Under the pieces are notes generated by a model, which did no database searches, was not told where the DNA came from, and was given only the letters and a program-made list of their open reading frames with translations. A program made the translations under genes and the position numbers. A stretch of 64,000 nucleotides of DNA from Henckelia pumila (taxonomy: Eukaryota; Streptophyta; Magnoliopsida; Lamiales; Gesneriaceae): the NCBI RefSeq assembly GCF_033568475.1, contig NC_133122.1, forward strand, positions 181,927,449 to 181,991,448. Direction: 5' to 3'. Shown piece after piece: positions 62,549 through 64,000 of this stretch (position 1 is the first letter of the stretch; each line of letters starts with the position of its first letter).

Positions 62549-64000
62549 TGTTGCATATTTTTGTGCCCGCAAGTGCACGGTGTCAAGTTTTAATATATGA
62601 TGAGTAAAGTATCGTTCCCACGAGGATTGAAAATTTATATTCACACCAAGTCCTGTAATTAAAATAATCACAACTTTGTTTAGAAAATCAAAGTTTAAAA
62701 TTTAATAAACTAAAATAAAATAAAATAAAAAATCCAAAATTTGAAGGATGGATTTGGGTACACGATCTGAGACGGGTTCTAGATACAAGATATCACTCGA
62801 TTTTCATTAATGCAAATCATATCAATTGATTATATCATCTATTCCAATTTATAGGCCAAGAACCCTTAATTGTTATTTACTGCCTCTCTCAAGTGCCGAG
62901 TAAATGTTATTATTCTAATGATAATTTCGATATCCCTATCAAAAATCAAACAACAAAACAATTTAATCAAGTTCGATGGTTCTCTTTCAATGACCTCAAA
63001 GGAACTTGTAAGCCTCTCGAACTCTACAAAAAACCTAGGTTGTGTTTTCCTATGATCCTATTCAAAATCGCCTCTCTCGAGTGCTAGATTTCAAATAAAT
63101 ATAAAAATTCAATTATTGATAAAGTAATTGAAAGACAATCAAAGTAGGAATACACAAATAAATTGTTAAGAACAAATAATATTAGGCAAAATAATAGTCA
63201 AAACATTAAACTCCAATCAAGATCCGTCAATCTCTAAAAACAACTAATAAGTTTATAATAAAATAATTAAACACATAGACATATTCAAAAATCTCATAAT
63301 AAATCAAGGAAGATAATAAAAATCACAGTCCATCCCCAGATGAATTTCCTCTGTCGTGTGATTCGATTATCCCTTGTCGTTCGCTCCCACGTCTCAAATC
63401 CGTGTCCCAAGCCTACTTGAATGCGTAGTTGTGTGTGGTTCTCTTGTTTGGGTGCCGCTTTTTCTCCTCTCGATTATCTCCAAAAAGTGTGGCTGATTTG
63501 TGCGGCCCTCCTCGTTGTGCGCGTGTGTTCTCCCCTTTTATTGCTCCTCGAAGCCCGTCAAATAAAGCCTGTGAAATCGAGACTTTTAAGATTTCAAAAT
63601 TTTGTTGGTTTTTCATACAGACGGCGCTGGAGCGCTAGTATCTGGCGCTGTGGCGCTAATCGACATAAAAATTTCTCGGAAAAAAAAGTAGGGCGCTGGA
63701 GCGCTAGTTTTATGGCGCTGGGGCGCTGCAGCTTGTGTCCAGCGCGCAACATTCTTGAAAAAATCATATCCAAAGTTCTAGCCGTCGGATCGAGCTGAAA
63801 TTTTGACAGCAACTTTAAAACATCCTAAATTAAATTAAAATGCTAGAGATCGGTTTTGGATATCTGTAGAAGCTCTAGTAATTTTGTAAACTTTGCTATC
63901 TATAATTCGTCTTTTCGCTTCTTTTTGCTACTTTTCTTCAAATACTTGCAACACACAAAAGCAACAATAAATATGCATAATATCCACTCAATACATCACA
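62549..64000 (-). mobile_element. Tat-like LTR (family C), runs off the window
   Basis: The plus-strand edge TGTTGCATAT corresponds to a minus-strand LTR end reading ATATGCAACA, after CACCGTGCACTTGCGGGCAC. A minus-strand TATA-like CAATAAAAGGGGAG is at about 63530-63545. Repeated GGCGCTGGAGCGCT words lie at 63622-63735, and the GCCGTCGGATCGAGC block at about 63781. The start of the LTR is at or beyond the window edge. Confidence 0.6.

Overview
The window is nuclear DNA from a flowering plant, very probably a eudicot. It is AT-rich, has split genes with GT-AG introns, and carries plant-specific families (a malectin-type receptor kinase, SnRK2, a ferrochelatase with a chlorophyll-binding tail, a TOM1-like protein) plus typical angiosperm LTR retrotransposons, MITEs and a CACTA element. 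The species cannot be fixed from the sequence.

Bases 1-31,300 are gene-bearing. A long uninterrupted ORF (1058-4915, +) joins a complete FERONIA-type receptor kinase to an HSP70 nucleotide-binding domain and most of its beta substrate-binding domain. Two MITEs and a solo LTR lie between it and a nine-exon SnRK2 kinase gene (8704-10910, +). This gene faces a ten-exon chloroplast ferrochelatase-2 gene (11816-17597, -), whose third intron combines a GC donor with a long G-rich tract. Beyond it come a Harbinger-type and a hAT-type MITE, a truncated Ty3/Gypsy chromovirus-like element (20250-23455), a nested hAT-type element, and a nine-exon VHS-GAT gene of the TOM1-like (TOL, ESCRT-0-like) family (26550-30164, -) with a 1-kb intron in its 5' UTR.

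Bases 33,680 to the end are a nested transposon block. A Tekay-like LTR (33680-34627, continued 55607-56264) is split by a 21-kb composite of Athila/Tat-type sequences arranged as an inverted repeat. Inside its left arm sits a young but defective Ty1/Copia element (34962-44280, LTRs of equal length, 5-bp target duplication). Between the arms is a remnant of a second Tat-type family with a decayed plant-transposon-protein ORF. A 3.5-kb CACTA element (56312-59783) has inserted just downstream of the split LTR. The last 3.5 kb hold a 288-bp tandem duplication inside a probable LTR, degenerate internal sequence, and another Tat-like LTR that runs off the window.

The host genes do not form a pathway: they are ordinary single genes. 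The most unusual item is the receptor kinase-HSP70 fusion, whose HSP70 part has lost two ATPase-site residues and its lid. A second theme is that several LTR families here share one architecture: clusters of short GC-rich self-complementary words upstream of the TATA box.
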